NCBI RefSeq assembly: GCF_033568475.1
Contig: NW_027331833.1
Coordinates: 6,262,001 to 6,326,000, forward strand
Length of the DNA: 64,000 bases
Source: Henckelia pumila
Taxonomy: Eukaryota; Streptophyta; Magnoliopsida; Lamiales; Gesneriaceae
Reading direction: 5' to 3'
The position numbers and the translations under genes were made by a program. Positions 46,774 through 58,745 of the stretch are shown here, piece by piece (the stretch's first letter is position 1; each line of letters opens with the position of its first letter). The notes beneath the pieces are model-generated. The model was given only the letters and a program-made list of their open reading frames with translations. It ran no database searches and was not told the origin of the DNA.

Positions 46774-46785
46774 TGGTATCAGAGC
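46774..46785 (+). promoter_or_regulatory. Primer binding site, initiator tRNA-Met
   Basis: TGGTATCAGAGC starts one base after the LTR and is followed by CAGG. It is complementary to the 3' end of plant initiator tRNA-Met, the usual copia primer. Confidence 0.93.
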
Positions 46786-46903
46786 CAGGTTGCTCAGATC
46801 AATCGATTGAATTAATCAATTGTACAAAATTTTTGAGTCTCGGTTTTTGAAACAAAATAAATATTTTTAATAAAAAAAAAAATTTTTTTTCCGGGGGCGA
46901 AAC

Positions 46904-47199
46904 CCGGGCAGCGATTGGATCGCTGCCCGGAAGGGGCAGCGATGGTCGCTGCCCCCAGGGGCGGCGCACGGCGCCGCCCAGGGCGGCGACCGTCGCCGCC
47001 CAGGGCGGCGCACGGCGCTGCCCAGGGCAGCGCTGTGCGCTGCGCAGGGCAGCGCTGGGCGCTGCGCAGGGCAGCGCTCGGCGCCGCCCAGGGCGGCGCA
47101 CAGCGCCGCCCAGGGCAGCACGCGTTGCTGCCCTAAGGGGGCAGCCGGGCTGCCCCGGCCCGCGCCCCGGGTGCGGGCCAACCCGGGAGTGTCCCGGGT
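46904..47199 (+). repeat. GC-rich array of tandem hairpins in the family B leader
   Basis: About 13 adjacent inverted repeats fill this stretch. The first (46904-46930) has 12-bp arms around TGG and the second (46933-46955) 10-bp arms around TGG. From 46958/46959 to 47134 the units keep a 22-bp period: 9-bp arms of the form GGGCRGCGM and KCGCYGCCC, a 3-nt loop and one spacer base. The last three (47138-47156, 47157-47179, 47181-47199) are less regular. Arm position 5 pairs as A-T, G-C or G-T and position 9 as A-T or C-G in different units, usually with the change made on both arms. Mismatches occur at 47026/47044, 47048/47066 and 47073/47085. It lies between poly-A/T-rich stretches, so the contrast in base composition is extreme. 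Confidence 0.9.
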
Positions 47200-48714
47200 G
47201 GCCCGCGGGAAAAATTAATATTTTATTAAAAATTAATTTTAATATGTTAAAATTTTATTTTTGGTCCGGTCAAAAATTGTTTTTGATTGGTTCACGAGAT
47301 TTCGCATCGAATTGTTCGAGTCCGTAAATTTTAAAATTGATTTTGGATAAATTTGAATTTTTGGAAAATTTTAATATTTTATCCGTAAATTGAATTTTGA
47401 AATCAATTATTTTGGTACAATTGATGATAAGATATGATCTTATGATATATTGAGTAAAATATGATTTTATTTGTAAAATTGGATTTTATAGATAAAATAT
47501 GATTTTATTTGATATGGAGATAAAATATGATTTTATATGTGAAATATGATTTTATATATAAAATATGATTTTATCTTGTTTAAATTTGAATTGCCACAGC
47601 ATGTTATCCAATAAATTAATTTTGAATTAAATGTTATTGGATAAGGATGATCGATTGCCATGACCAATTTTGTAGGTGTATGTTAGGAATTTACATTTTG
47701 TCTTTATTGTTGTTGGTTTTATTAATGGGCCTGGTTTATGGCCCGATATGAATGTCATATGTAATAAAAGTGGGCTTGGTTTATAGCCCGTTCCCACCCC
47801 CTAAAAATGTATCCCCTACTTGTCATTGTTATTTATTGTAAATACATTAGATTTAGTGGGAGATCAAGATTTGAAGATGGTGGGCCCAGCAGACAATGAA
47901 GACTGAAAAAATGTAAATTGGAAGCATATGTAATAGGATTGCATTTGCATACTGCATATTACCTAGGATTGGACTAAGACCCGTGATTGGCAACCACGGG
48001 TCAATTAGAAATGGAATCGATCATCCTATATAATATTTGATATTATGATTGTATGCATGTTTAGACATAAATTGCGTGAATCCGGCAAGCATGCAATAAA
48101 ATGAATATGATGAGACAAATATTTTTATAATAAAATCCCTCATTTTAAATATGATTTAAAATTTATATCAAGATAAATAAAGGAAATTTAAATTTGTTTA
48201 AATGTTCCCACCTTCCATCAACGGTCAATGTATGTGACGCTACCCGCGGATACGGTCCGGCTCATATTATTGGGGGGGCCCGTCCGTCGGAAAGCTGTAC
48301 ATTGGATCGACAAATGTTGTAAGTTGGGTGGAACTCCCATGGGATCGGCTCATATTATTGGGGGATCCACATGGCGACCGTCCATCACAACTTAATATTG
48401 ATGGGTCATCTTGACATGTCACTTTAAACGGCGTCATATTATTGGGCCCTTATTGGACATGAGGTAAAAACATGGGGGTTGCTTTGGAAGCAATTGGGCT
48501 CTACCTTTTGAAAATTATGGTTGGCTGATATTATTCGGGACCATAAGTTTGTCAATTGGACTCCATGTTCTCACTAAGGAAAAAGTTTCCCGTTTTCACT
48601 AGAGGGTAGTGAAATCGTTAAAATAGTGGGAGTGAGATTCATAAAATTAAATTCGCCTATTTTATGTCTTAGTAAATTGCTTAAACAATCATCGATAATT
48701 GTCTGTTTCATCTC
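47200..48714 (+). other. Remaining 5' leader of family B
   Basis: Non-coding and AT-rich, with repeats of AAATATGATTTTAT (about 47455-47575). It shares blocks with the family A leader, notably GTGGGCTTGGTTTAT..CCCGTTCCCACCCC (47771 against about 12950). It also shares three TCATATTATTGGG copies at 48262, 48350 and 48434, spaced much as in family A. Confidence 0.75.
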
Positions 48715-49060
48715 AGTAATCCACATGTTTCTATTCTCCAACAAAACAAACTTATTGGCGCAAACAATACAGAATGATTCCATAAGTTAAGATTGTCCTA
48801 AGTTCGGAAAGGATTTTCTAAAGTGTTAGAAAAGGCTTCTCCGAAAACAGCCCCGGCTGATGTAACTGCCGAAAGGTTGGCCGAACTAGAGAAATGGTTG
48901 GACCATGATCTCAAGGCCAAATGTTACATGCAAAATTGGACAAGTCTAAACAAGTTTGCCATCACTGCAAGAAACCCGGTCATTGGAAACGTAACTGCAA
49001 GGAATACCTCAAGCAGTTGCGAACTGCAAAGGGTATGTTTTACATTAAAACGTTTTTCTT
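48715..49060 (+). pseudogene. gag remnant of family B with internal deletion
   Basis: Recognisable Gag pieces are P-H-V-S-I-L-Q-Q-N-K-L at 48720, E-K-A-S-P-K-T-A-P-A-D-V near 48826, and D-H-D-L-K-A-K-C-Y-M-Q near 48902. Stops and frameshifts separate the first two. After Y-M-Q the sequence jumps to the zinc knuckle, V-C-H-H-C-K-K-P-G-H-W-K-R-N-C near 48956, in another frame. Roughly 430 bp present in family A (the bulk of the capsid region) are missing. The knuckle keeps all its C-C-H-C ligands, unlike family A. No ATG opens a usable Gag frame. Confidence 0.85.
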
Positions 49061-52000
49061 AATACTACTTCTTGGGTATTGGATACCAGATTAGATCTCA
49101 TATTTGCAATGAGTTGCAAATGATGACAAGAAGTCGCAGGCTTAGAATGGGTGAGACCCAGCTGAGGCTCGGGAATGGTTCCAGAGTTGAAGCTACGGCC
49201 ATTGGAGATGTTTGTTTGATATTGCAGAACGGTTTTAAATTATTGTTGAGAGATGTTTTATTTGTGCCAGATTTAATTAAAAACATTATTTCTATTTCTA
49301 TGCTTGATAGAGATGGTTATTCTTGTAATTTTGTGAATGGGATTTGCAGTATTTACAAGAATGAATGTTTAATTGGAAATGGACAACTTGAAAACGATCT
49401 ATATAATTTAAAACTAAAAGACGTTCCAGTGAATTGTATTGACAAACCGGCAACAACAAACAAAAGGAAAATCGATAGTCAAAACCCGGCAAACCTATGG
49501 CACGCTAGACTAGGTCATATTTCCTCAAGGAGGATGAACAAGCTAGTGGGAGAGGGCATGTTTGATATGTCTGATATTAACTCTCTACCTACTTGTGAAT
49601 CCTGCCTAAAAGGGAAAATGACTAAATCTCCTTTTAAGGGGAAGCCTGAGCGTAGTCAAAATCTGTTGGATTTGATCCATACAGATGTTTGTGGTCCATT
49701 TAGAGTAGGGACTCAACATGGCCACACCTACTTCATTACCTTTACTGATGATTATTCTAGGTATGGGTATTTATATTTAATGAAATATAAGTCTGAAGCA
49801 TTTGAAAAGTTCAAAGAATTCAAGGCTGAAGTAGAAAACAAGCTAGGTAAAAGTATTAAAGCACTTCGATCGGATCGAGGTGGAGAATACTTGAGTACCG
49901 AGTTTTTGGACTATCTAAAAGAGAATGGGATTCTCTCTCAGTGGACTCCTCCTATGACACCACAGCTTAATGGTGTATCGGAGCGTCGTAATCGAACTTT
50001 GTTGGACATGGTTCGATCCATGATGAGCTTCACTGAGCTTCCACCTTCGTTTTGGGGCTATGCGCTTGAAACGGCGGTATTGTTGTTGAATAACGTCCAC
50101 ACTAAAGCAGTGGACAAAACACCATACGAGTTATGGAATGGCAAAGCTCCTAAGTATTCGTACTTGAGGATTTGGGGATGTCCTGCTTACGTGAAGCGGA
50201 CAGTGGGAGATAAGTTGGATAGTCGATCCAGCTTGTGTTATTTTGTGGGGTATCCGAAGAATTCAATCGGATATTATTTCTATTATCCTGCTGAAACAAA
50301 GGTGTTTGTTTCACGGAATGCCACCTTCTTGGAGAAGGAGTTCTTATTGGATAAGAAAGGCGAGATGATGGAACTCGAAGAAGTTCGAGAAGAACACGAA
50401 ATACAAAATAACGATCCCACACCTCAGGAACCATTGCTGGACACGCCTGCACCTAGAAAATCCGAGAGGACTTCTAGACCTCCAATTCGATATGGTCTTC
50501 TTCTTGAAGAGGGTCAAGATGAACCCGACATTGGATGTGATCCAAGAAGCTTCAAGGAAGCAATTTCTGATGCGGATTCGAATTTATGGCTTGAAGCTAT
50601 GCAGTCTGAATTGGATTCGATGCATACAAACCAAGTTTGGTCTTTAGTAGATCCTCCCGATGGAATTGTTCCGATAGGGTGTAAATGGATCTACAAAGAA
50701 AGCTTGGGCCTGATGGTAAGGTATTGACCTACAAGGCGCGATTGGTGGCGAAAGGTTATACTCAAAGGCAAGGAGTTGACTATGATGAAACCTTTTCACC
50801 AGTTGCTATGTTCAAGTCCATAAGAATCCTTATTGCCATAGCTGCATGGTATGACTATGAGATATGGCAAATGGATGTGAAGACTGCTTTTCTTAATGGA
50901 GACATTAAGGAAGAAATCTATATGAAGCAGCCAGAGGGGTACACATCCATGGGAAGCGAGCATAAGGTATGCAAACTTCAGAGATCAATTTATGGTCTAA
51001 AACAAGCATCAAGAAGTTGGAACCAGAAATTTGATGAAACAATAAAAGATTTTGGTTTCATCAAGAACCCGGAGGAACCTTGCGTGTACAAGAAAGTAGT
51101 TAAGGATGCGGTGACATTCTTAGTACTTTATGTTGATGACATCCTACTCATTGGGAATGATGTAGGGATGTTGCAGTCAACGAAGATATGGTTATCAGGT
51201 AGATTTTCGATGAAGGATTTGGGTGAGGCATCCTACATTCTAGGGATTCAGATCTATAGAGATAGATCTAAGAGAATGATAGGACTCACTCAATCAACCT
51301 ACATCGATACCATATTGAAACAGTTTTCAATGGATGGGTCCAAGAGAGGACATCTACCCATGTGTCATGGAGTTTCTCTATCCAAGTCTATGTGTCCCAA
51401 GACTGATGAAGAGATAGAGAATATGACACATGTACCATATGCGTCAGCTATAGGTAGTATCATGTATGGGATGATATCTACCAGACCGGATGTAGCATTT
51501 GCTCTGAGTGTCACGAGCAGATATCAGTCTAATCCTGGTCAGATGCATTGGAAAGCCGTGAAGGACATTCTTAAGTACTTGCGAAGGACTAAGAATATGT
51601 TCATGGTTTATGGAGGACGAGAACTCAAACTGGAAGGCTATACCGACTCTAGCTTCCAAAGTGATGTGGATGACTCGAAGTCAACCTCTGGATTTGTGTT
51701 CATGCTCAATGGCGGTGCTGTCTCTTGGAAGAGTTCCAAGCAGGACACCACAGCGGATTCCACCACTGAGGCTGAATACATTGCAGCATCAGCTGCTGCT
51801 AAAGAGGCCGTTTGGATGAGGAATTTCGTCCAAGAGTTGGGCGTCATTCCTGAATTTGTTGGTCCAGTCCCGGTGTACTGCGACAACACGGGTGCCGTTG
51901 CTCAAGCAAAGGAACCAAGGTCTCATCAAAGATCCAAACACGTACTGAGGAAATACCACATAATCCGGGAGATTGTGGAAAGAGGAGACATCATTGTCGA

Positions 52001-52114
52001 ACGAGTGGCCTCTGCAGACAATATCGCTGATCCACTTACTAAGCTTTGCCAGGACCATTGTTTGACAAACATCGCGAAGCAATGGGTCTACGTAGTATGA
52101 CTAGTTGGCTATAG
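49061..52114 (+). pseudogene. pol of family B (protease lost; integrase, RT and RNase H largely intact)
   Basis: At 49073-49105 the protease reads S-W-V-L-D-T-R and then shifts frame, so the catalytic D-T-G is gone. The main frame to 50727 holds integrase R-L-G-H (49510), C-E-S-C, D (H-T-D-V-C-G-P, 49680), D (R-S-D-R-G-G-E-Y, 49873) and E (S-E-R-R-N, 49980). A one-base loss near 50697 shifts into a second frame that carries all of RT (Y-V-D-D near 51130) and RNase H to about 52045. There another one-base loss moves the true C-terminus (M-G-L-R-S-M-T-S-W-L, TAG 52112-52114) out of frame. RT lacks the two nonsense codons seen in family A. Confidence 0.9.
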
Positions 52115-52128
52115 GGCAAGTGGGAGAT
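52115..52128 (+). promoter_or_regulatory. Polypurine tract of family B
   Basis: GGCAAGTGGGAGAT immediately before the 3' LTR, nearly the same as in family A. Confidence 0.88.
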
Positions 52129-53991
52129 TGTAAGAGTGGGTGCCCAGTGAGCCAACTGTGTGGCTATGGGCTTTGTTGACTCTTTGTATAAACAATCTTT
52201 TGATTAATATTATTTACACTTTTATGGCAATGACTTTATATTACTTCATATTGTTATATTGTGATATACTATTGTTGTTTTGATAAAGACCTTGAATATA
52301 CTATAGTGTATGTAAGATGTGGTAGAACATGGAGATGTCTATCATGAAATACATCTTATAGTCACTGTATATTCTAAAACCGTTCCTAGTCGATTGAGCC
52401 GTCCGATAATAAGGATAAGGATCGCTCGAGTTTGAGACTAGCATTTGCGATGCGGAGTACCACGTTTCATTGGTAGGGAACATGGAGATGTTCGAAGCAT
52501 GCAAATGGATATTCATAGGATGAATAGTCGAACTACCCTATCCGGACTTTCCAAGTGGTTATCACTTATCGAGTGGATAAAGTTCGCGGTTTTGGTTGTA
52601 CACCATTAGTCCTTACGACTTGAAACATCATGGAGACTCTATATGCTAGCACTGTGCTTTGACTCGTTTACCGACTCTGAGGGGGTCATCAGGTGTCGAG
52701 ATTGGGTACAGTTACGACACATATAGGAGTCAATGCATTGTTGTCAAGGATTCACCACATACTTGCGAGTGTGGATATCCTATGCGATCTGAGGAGATAT
52801 TAGTGTGACAAATCTCTGGCCAGAGTACTTGATGTGATTTAAGAAATGGTTTCTTAGTAGCACATGCGATGTCACTAATTTGATCTTCAAGATGTATTGC
52901 ATAGTTATCGAATCTTGAGCGACTCTCGATATACCAATGGTTGTTGATTCGATCGGGATATTTGGATGAAGGGACCGTACTGTACGCTAACCAAAATCTA
53001 CTGGTTCTTGTAGGCACTATCAGTGATACCTAGGGAATCATGGGGCGATGTTGCTAGGCGCTTTACCATGATTCGTTGGGCAAGTCGGAAAGTGTTGTTC
53101 CGAGTCACAAGGAGTTGTGAGCCCACGGCTAGCTGTATCCCTGAACCATTGAGGGTCACACAGTGTAATGGAGTTTTAATCCCCGTTGAGATAGTTAAAT
53201 TTAAAGAGTTAAATTTAATGAACTAAGGAGTTGGACTTCTTAAATAAGAGTAAGGGAGTAGGATTTCCTAAAATGACATAGGATGGACATTTTTGGAAAC
53301 CACTGAATTCGGATTCAGGAAAATTTATTTTGACTTTAAAACGTGCAGAAATGGTTTCTGTGCACATTGGTGAAATCGTTTCATCAATCGGAGTCACGAT
53401 GAATTTTATATTAATTTCTGAACGAGTGGGCTTTGCTTGTCGGGCCCCAGCTTATGACTAATGGGCCCTAAGGTGTTAGTGGCCTGCATTATAAATAGGT
53501 TATTTCAGTACAGAAATTATATACAACAGGTCATAATTTTTGAGACAGAGCAAAAATCGAAACCCTTCTCTCTCAAAGAATTTCGGCCGTCCCCTCCTGC
53601 TCTGCCCGAGAAAATTCCGGTCTGTGATTTTGAATCGCAGTAAGGAATAACGAATCAAATTCGTGTATTCTCTTCGCAGAAAACTTCTGATAGATTTTCT
53701 AGTGCAATCTATCAGAGGGATTAAACCTCTGTTCGTGGACCTGATTGAAGGCGTTCATCGGTTCCAGGGAGAGACAACAAGAGCAGAATTGTTCTGTTGG
53801 TGTCCATTAATCTCGTTGCGAGATTTGAGGTAAAATTTATTTAATTGTTATTTAAATTTTACACACACACGTAATTCAATCGATGAACGGTTGATACCCA
53901 TACCATGGAAACGTTCCATGAAAAATTTTTAAACTTCCGCTGCACCGGGTATCAATCGTAATTGGTCTGGGAACTCGCCAGTTTTCCAACA
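52129..53991 (+). mobile_element. 3' LTR of family B
   Basis: 1863 bp, nearly identical to the 5' LTR and followed by the target duplication CTATA (53992-53996). Confidence 0.95.
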
Positions 53992-54972
53992 CTATAGACT
54001 CGAGGTCAAGGATCAGATAACAGAGACAGACCGGGCCCTGGTATGTAGCACGCTGTGCCGTCGCTTCAGGAGGTGGCTCCCATACCATAATACCAGTGGA
54101 TATGCCGGACCCAAATCGATGGAAGTCCAACCACTAACAGGAAAGGGAAAAACCCTACTAACAGACATCTCGAAGGAGATAGCTCAGTATGCAAATGAAT
54201 GCAGCATAAATCAATGACATATAAACCATGCAGTCACATAATACATGCATACTCAGTCAGGATATCTCGAACAGTACTTTCGTACCTCAAATCAGTGCAA
54301 GCTCTACCAACTCTAGGTCCACGCCTATAGTCTGCTCTACACTGCCAAATGATACTACTATCATTATAGTGCTCTAAAAGCCTTAACTAAGCTATTGCAT
54401 ACTCCTAAATATTTATTGAAAGCAAAAGCTATACCTTCGTCCATCGTTAGCCCTTTGCTGTCGAGTGCCTCAAAACTAGGCCAAAGCTCCGCTACGATGC
54501 CTGGATCGCTATGCCACTTCCAGATTTCCCACGGGACGCCTAGAATTCCCTATATCTGAGTTAGAAGGCTAAGGAATTGAGAGAGAAGAGGGGAATTGGT
54601 GCACTCAAATGTGAGCTCGGCACCCCCTATTTATAGACGACGATCAGAACCTCCGTTCCTTGATCGGAATGTCCGATCCCGACATCGGAGCTTCCGATCT
54701 CGCTTATCTGCCACGTGTCAAAATCTCACTGGTTGAATTTGGATAGGGGTGATCGGAACTTCCGATCCTGCCACACGTCATGCCTGACGTAATTCGATCG
54801 GAGCTTCCGATCGTTCCTTCGGAGCTTCCGATCCTGTTCGGAGCTTTCGAACTCACATTCGGAGCTTCCGATCTTGTTCGGAGCTTCCGATCCTGCCTTC
54901 GGAGCTTCCGAACCCTTTCCAAGTAATTATGATTAATTTCTTAATCACTGATTTTGGTTACGGGCCACTACA

Positions 54973-55351
54973 TGGATCAATCTAGGGCCAAAATAAATTT
55001 TGGACCATTAATGCTTTGTGATTCCTACCTGTGTCACTTCTCTGTGCTCAAACTCTTCTTTTTCTCCATATTTTGCCTACAACCAACCAAAAATCATGAG
55101 GAGTGATCCGAATGAAACAAATATGTAATAACTAAAAATGAATGGCCTTAACAACATGAAATCATGCAAAATGATACTATAAAACACGTAAGAACGAGTC
55201 ATGTCAGTTTATGATGGGTAACGACCCAAATTTTACTATATCTTGGAACAAGAATATCTGAATTCTACTACAAGTCTCCAACAAGATTACTCCAAAAACT
55301 CCTACTCTCGGTCATCTTGCTAACACGACATGCGCGATAGTGGGGGGCTTA
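54973..55351 (+). mobile_element. Older LTR remnant and Tat-like 3' tail, unit 2
   Basis: Copy of 33870-34248. The purine tract ATAGTGGGGGGCTTA ends at 55351. Confidence 0.45.
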
Positions 55352-55783
55352 TGATGGGTTATTACCCAATTTGACTTTATCTTGGGCTCATGTTCAGTGA
55401 CTCAATCCATTTGGGTCTCATATTATTTGGTTATTTATTTGGGCACTTTATAAAGATCCATAAATTTTTAAAAGCTCATAAGAGGCTCAAGCCCATGAAA
55501 CTCTCTGACTATCTATAAATAGCTCAAGTTATTTCATTCTTAAGGTACACACTCTATAGTCCATTCTCCAGTTCTCTAGAACTTTTATTGGGCAAATACT
55601 GACTTGAGCGTCAGAGTGTTTTTGCCGGAAAACCCCATGCACCACTCACTTTGCTTTGTGATGCAGGTAACAACCCACGAAGTTCGTTTTTTGAAACATC
55701 TCGAGTATTAATCCAACTATCCAGATCTTCTAAAGTTACCCAAACTTTATCTAATCGGGTAATATCAATTTTTTGCTACATCA
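55352..55783 (+). mobile_element. Right LTR of the Tat/Ogre-like element, unit 2
   Basis: Copy of 34249-34680, nearly identical (for example GTGACTCAATCC where unit 1 has GTGACACAATCC). Confidence 0.65.
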
Positions 55784-57604
55784 ATAATCATAAGATAATA
55801 GTAGTCATTATATACATGCTATATGTGTATCTACTTACCTAATTTAATTATATGTGTTTATAGGATCGGTATTGGGGGTTGTTACTCTCTGAAACTGCTC
55901 AACAGGTGAATGCTAACTTACCAAGATCAAGTTGTTGTAGCAATTGACCCTTGAATCTACTAAGTTGAGTTTAGTTGAAGTTAGTCAACTAAACTGCTTT
56001 CCTAGCTCGTGTGTCTACGTTAATTTAACCAACTTTAAATAAGTGCGGAATGAGGTCGACTAATAGATTGAACTTATTTAAGATGACTTGAATGAATGTG
56101 TGAGTGCTTGACAGATACTAAACAACACAGGAATTTTTTTATGGATATGTTCGGAGTCAAATCTCCTATGTCACCTCTTCTTCTGTCTCGAAAGTATTCA
56201 CACTAGAAGACTTTGACTATTATAACACTTTGCAACAGCTTACTCCAAGACTAGGACTTACACTCAACTGCATCCCAGAACTCCTAGACTCAAGAACTCC
56301 GCACTCGACTGATTCTTGTTACAACGAGGTTTTCAACACCTTAATTGATAAACTAATACAACACTTTTATCACAACTCAACATTTAGCACAATATGATCC
56401 TAAGTGATCTGGTGCACTAATATGCATGCTTGTGTTCTTCAACTTCTTTATGAGTGTATATTTTTGAGTAAACTGAAAGTGTTCAGTTTACCTTTTGGTA
56501 GCTTTGAATATATTCACGAGTTCTTTATGAAGACGGATACTTCTTCAAGCATTACTTGATATCTATTTATACTCGGATTTGTAACGGCTCTTTCAAATTC
56601 AAATGGTGGCCGTTATCTTTTCTTGTCATCGAACATCTTCTAGCATGATAGTACACTATTATGCTTTTGCTTTTGCAGCGTAAACTATGTACGGAAAAGT
56701 CTATCCACAGAAATAAGATTGATGTAGTGAGTTCAGTTTGGGTCACAGTATTTGGATAGTTTCAGTCTTGTAGTTCAGCTTTGGTAATTTAGTTTGGCTC
56801 AGTAGAAGTAGTTTAGTTCTGAGAAATTTATTCAGTTTAGCTCCCTAAACTAAATTCAGTTTACTAAAAAAACACAATTTAGTTGACCTGCATACTTGAT
56901 AATTTCAGTTGGACTCTAGTCAAAGTCAACTCAATTTATGTCTGCAGTTTTGCTCGAAAACTTGTCCAGTCTTCTTCTTCAGTTTTGCCTGTGGACACGT
57001 GCAGTTTACCTCTGAATTTTGCTTATGTAATTTTGTCAACATGAAAACCACATATGTTCCAACATGTCTCAAGTAAAAATACTTCCCAATGAAATTTTCG
57101 GCGTGACGTTAAAAAAAGTGCGAGGTAGTACTTCTAGCACCAATTAGAAAACTAGTTGCTCTTTATTTTTCATTTTTTAATAGTATTTTTTTAAAAAAAG
57201 TAAAATTTATTTTAATACACATACTATTGATAAAATATCAAAATGATACATAAACTATTGAAAATTACTTGATTAATAAACAATCCAACTAAAAAAAATC
57301 GATTTTATCCTTTAATAAAAAAATTTAAGTCCTATTTTTAGTAAATTCAACTAAAACCACATTTTATTTTCAAATTAATTTTTATTGATTAAAATTGTAA
57401 AATTAAATTTATATTTATTAAAAAATTATAAGAAATAAGTATCTTAATATTTTTAAAATATTTTTATATTTTACTCATTCATAAATTATTTATTAAAATA
57501 TAATATAATTTTAAAATATTAATAAATATACAATAAAATTATATTTTTTCGTTTTTCTATCTATATCAAATCATCATCATTTTTGATATAAAAAATTGAT
57601 ATAG
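55784..57604. other. Non-coding sequence, unit 2
   Basis: Copy of 34681-36501; no gene seen. Confidence 0.35.
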
Positions 57605-58630
57605 CGTTAGGATCGTGAGCGTATGTAAAGAGGGGAGGGGTGAATACACACTTAGTATAATTTTGAAAACGTTAAACTGGTTTAGCAACTCGAATCGAAA
57701 ATATTTTGCTTAAATATATTATGCTCTAAAGAACTGATCTGGATCAGGCGAAATATTTCTTTCGTACAAAATTGAACTGGATAGCTACGGCAGATTAAGT
57801 AAATAAATGAAGTAAGTAAAATTAGGGAACAAGAGATTTTTATGAAAGTTCGAATTAAAACTTCTACGTCTCCCCTTATTCATTTTTTAGAAGAATTTCA
57901 CTAGAAGAATTTGATTTACATAACAACTTGTACAAATCCGATCAAATCAACCATTAAAAAGAACTCAATATCAACTTCTCTAATCTGATCAAAACTCTGA
58001 TTGAGTTACAACTTAGATTCAGTAAGGGATATGCTTCAACAAATTGGTCTGACGTTCACAGAATGATTTCAATCAATTGATCTGATAAAGCAATAAGCTT
58101 GAATTCTAAGTTTGATCTTTGATATACTTCTTGTTTGTGTATATAATCTAAAAGTTTTCTTATAAAGGCTTGATGATCTGAATTACGAGAGCAAGATTTA
58201 TGAATTTCTGAGTGTCAACAAGTATTTATAGGTTGTATTCAATGTTCAAAAAAGTAGCCGGTAGAATATTTGTCTATGTTATATCTGACATTCAATCAGG
58301 AGATGCCACGTGTCCTCGTACCCTTTCCAAATATAGTGGAGAAATTTTAATCATTGTCGAGTACGGAAAATAACGTTCATATCACAATAAATTTTCTTGT
58401 CTTTTAGTCTAACAACTCGGATGAGATTAGGTTGTGTAGATTGATCTGATCCCTTCTTTATCTTGTCTGATTGACGATTATTTTAGAAGAGATAACTTAT
58501 CCAGATCAATATACCAGACTTTCTTAATATTAGAACGATTTGAGCCAAAGTACTTTGTTCTTGATTTTGTTTTATCTTATCCGATTGCTCTGGTTTATCA
58601 TCACCAAAATTAAAAGCATATACTTCAACA
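57605..58630 (-). mobile_element. SIRE-like 3' LTR, unit 2
   Basis: Copy of 36502-37527, with the purine tract at 58631-58643. Confidence 0.5.
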
Positions 58631-58745
58631 ATTTCCCTCCCCCTGTTGGTGATGTCAAAACTAGGTAACATATTTATAGAACAAATTTATTATAGATCAT
58701 AAATCATCCAATAGATCTTGTCAAGTCAAGTAAAGAAAATAGAAT

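Larger units (their letters stand above)
44909..53991 (+). mobile_element. Full-length Ty1/copia retrotransposon, family B (9083 bp)
   Basis: LTRs at 44909-46772 and 52129-53991, primer site at 46774 and polypurine tract at 52115-52128. An exact 5-bp target duplication CTATA lies at 44904-44908 and 53992-53996. Between the LTRs I found one substitution and four 1-2-base indels, so the insertion is recent. The coding region resembles family A but is damaged: gag has a large deletion, the protease motif is lost, and frameshifts are present. Unit 1 at about 32505 and 32895 shows the unoccupied target CTCCCTATAGACTC. Confidence 0.95.
44147..54972 (-). mobile_element. Solo gypsy LTR, unit 2, interrupted by family B
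   Basis: Left piece 44147-44908 and right piece 53997-54972, with the same TGGAT duplication outside (44142-44146 and 54973-54977). Family B entered the second of its two 391-bp repeats. TATA box and palindrome array are at about 54628-54918. Confidence 0.88.

Noticed and set aside
46799..47181. Long Ala/Arg/Pro-rich open frames on both strands
   Set aside because: They are by-products of the GC-rich hairpin array, which lacks stops in all frames. Composition is repetitive and no start or homologous domain is evident.
46904..47199. CRISPR-like repeat array
   Set aside because: The units are contiguous palindromes with no unique spacers, there are no cas genes, and the context is a plant retrotransposon.
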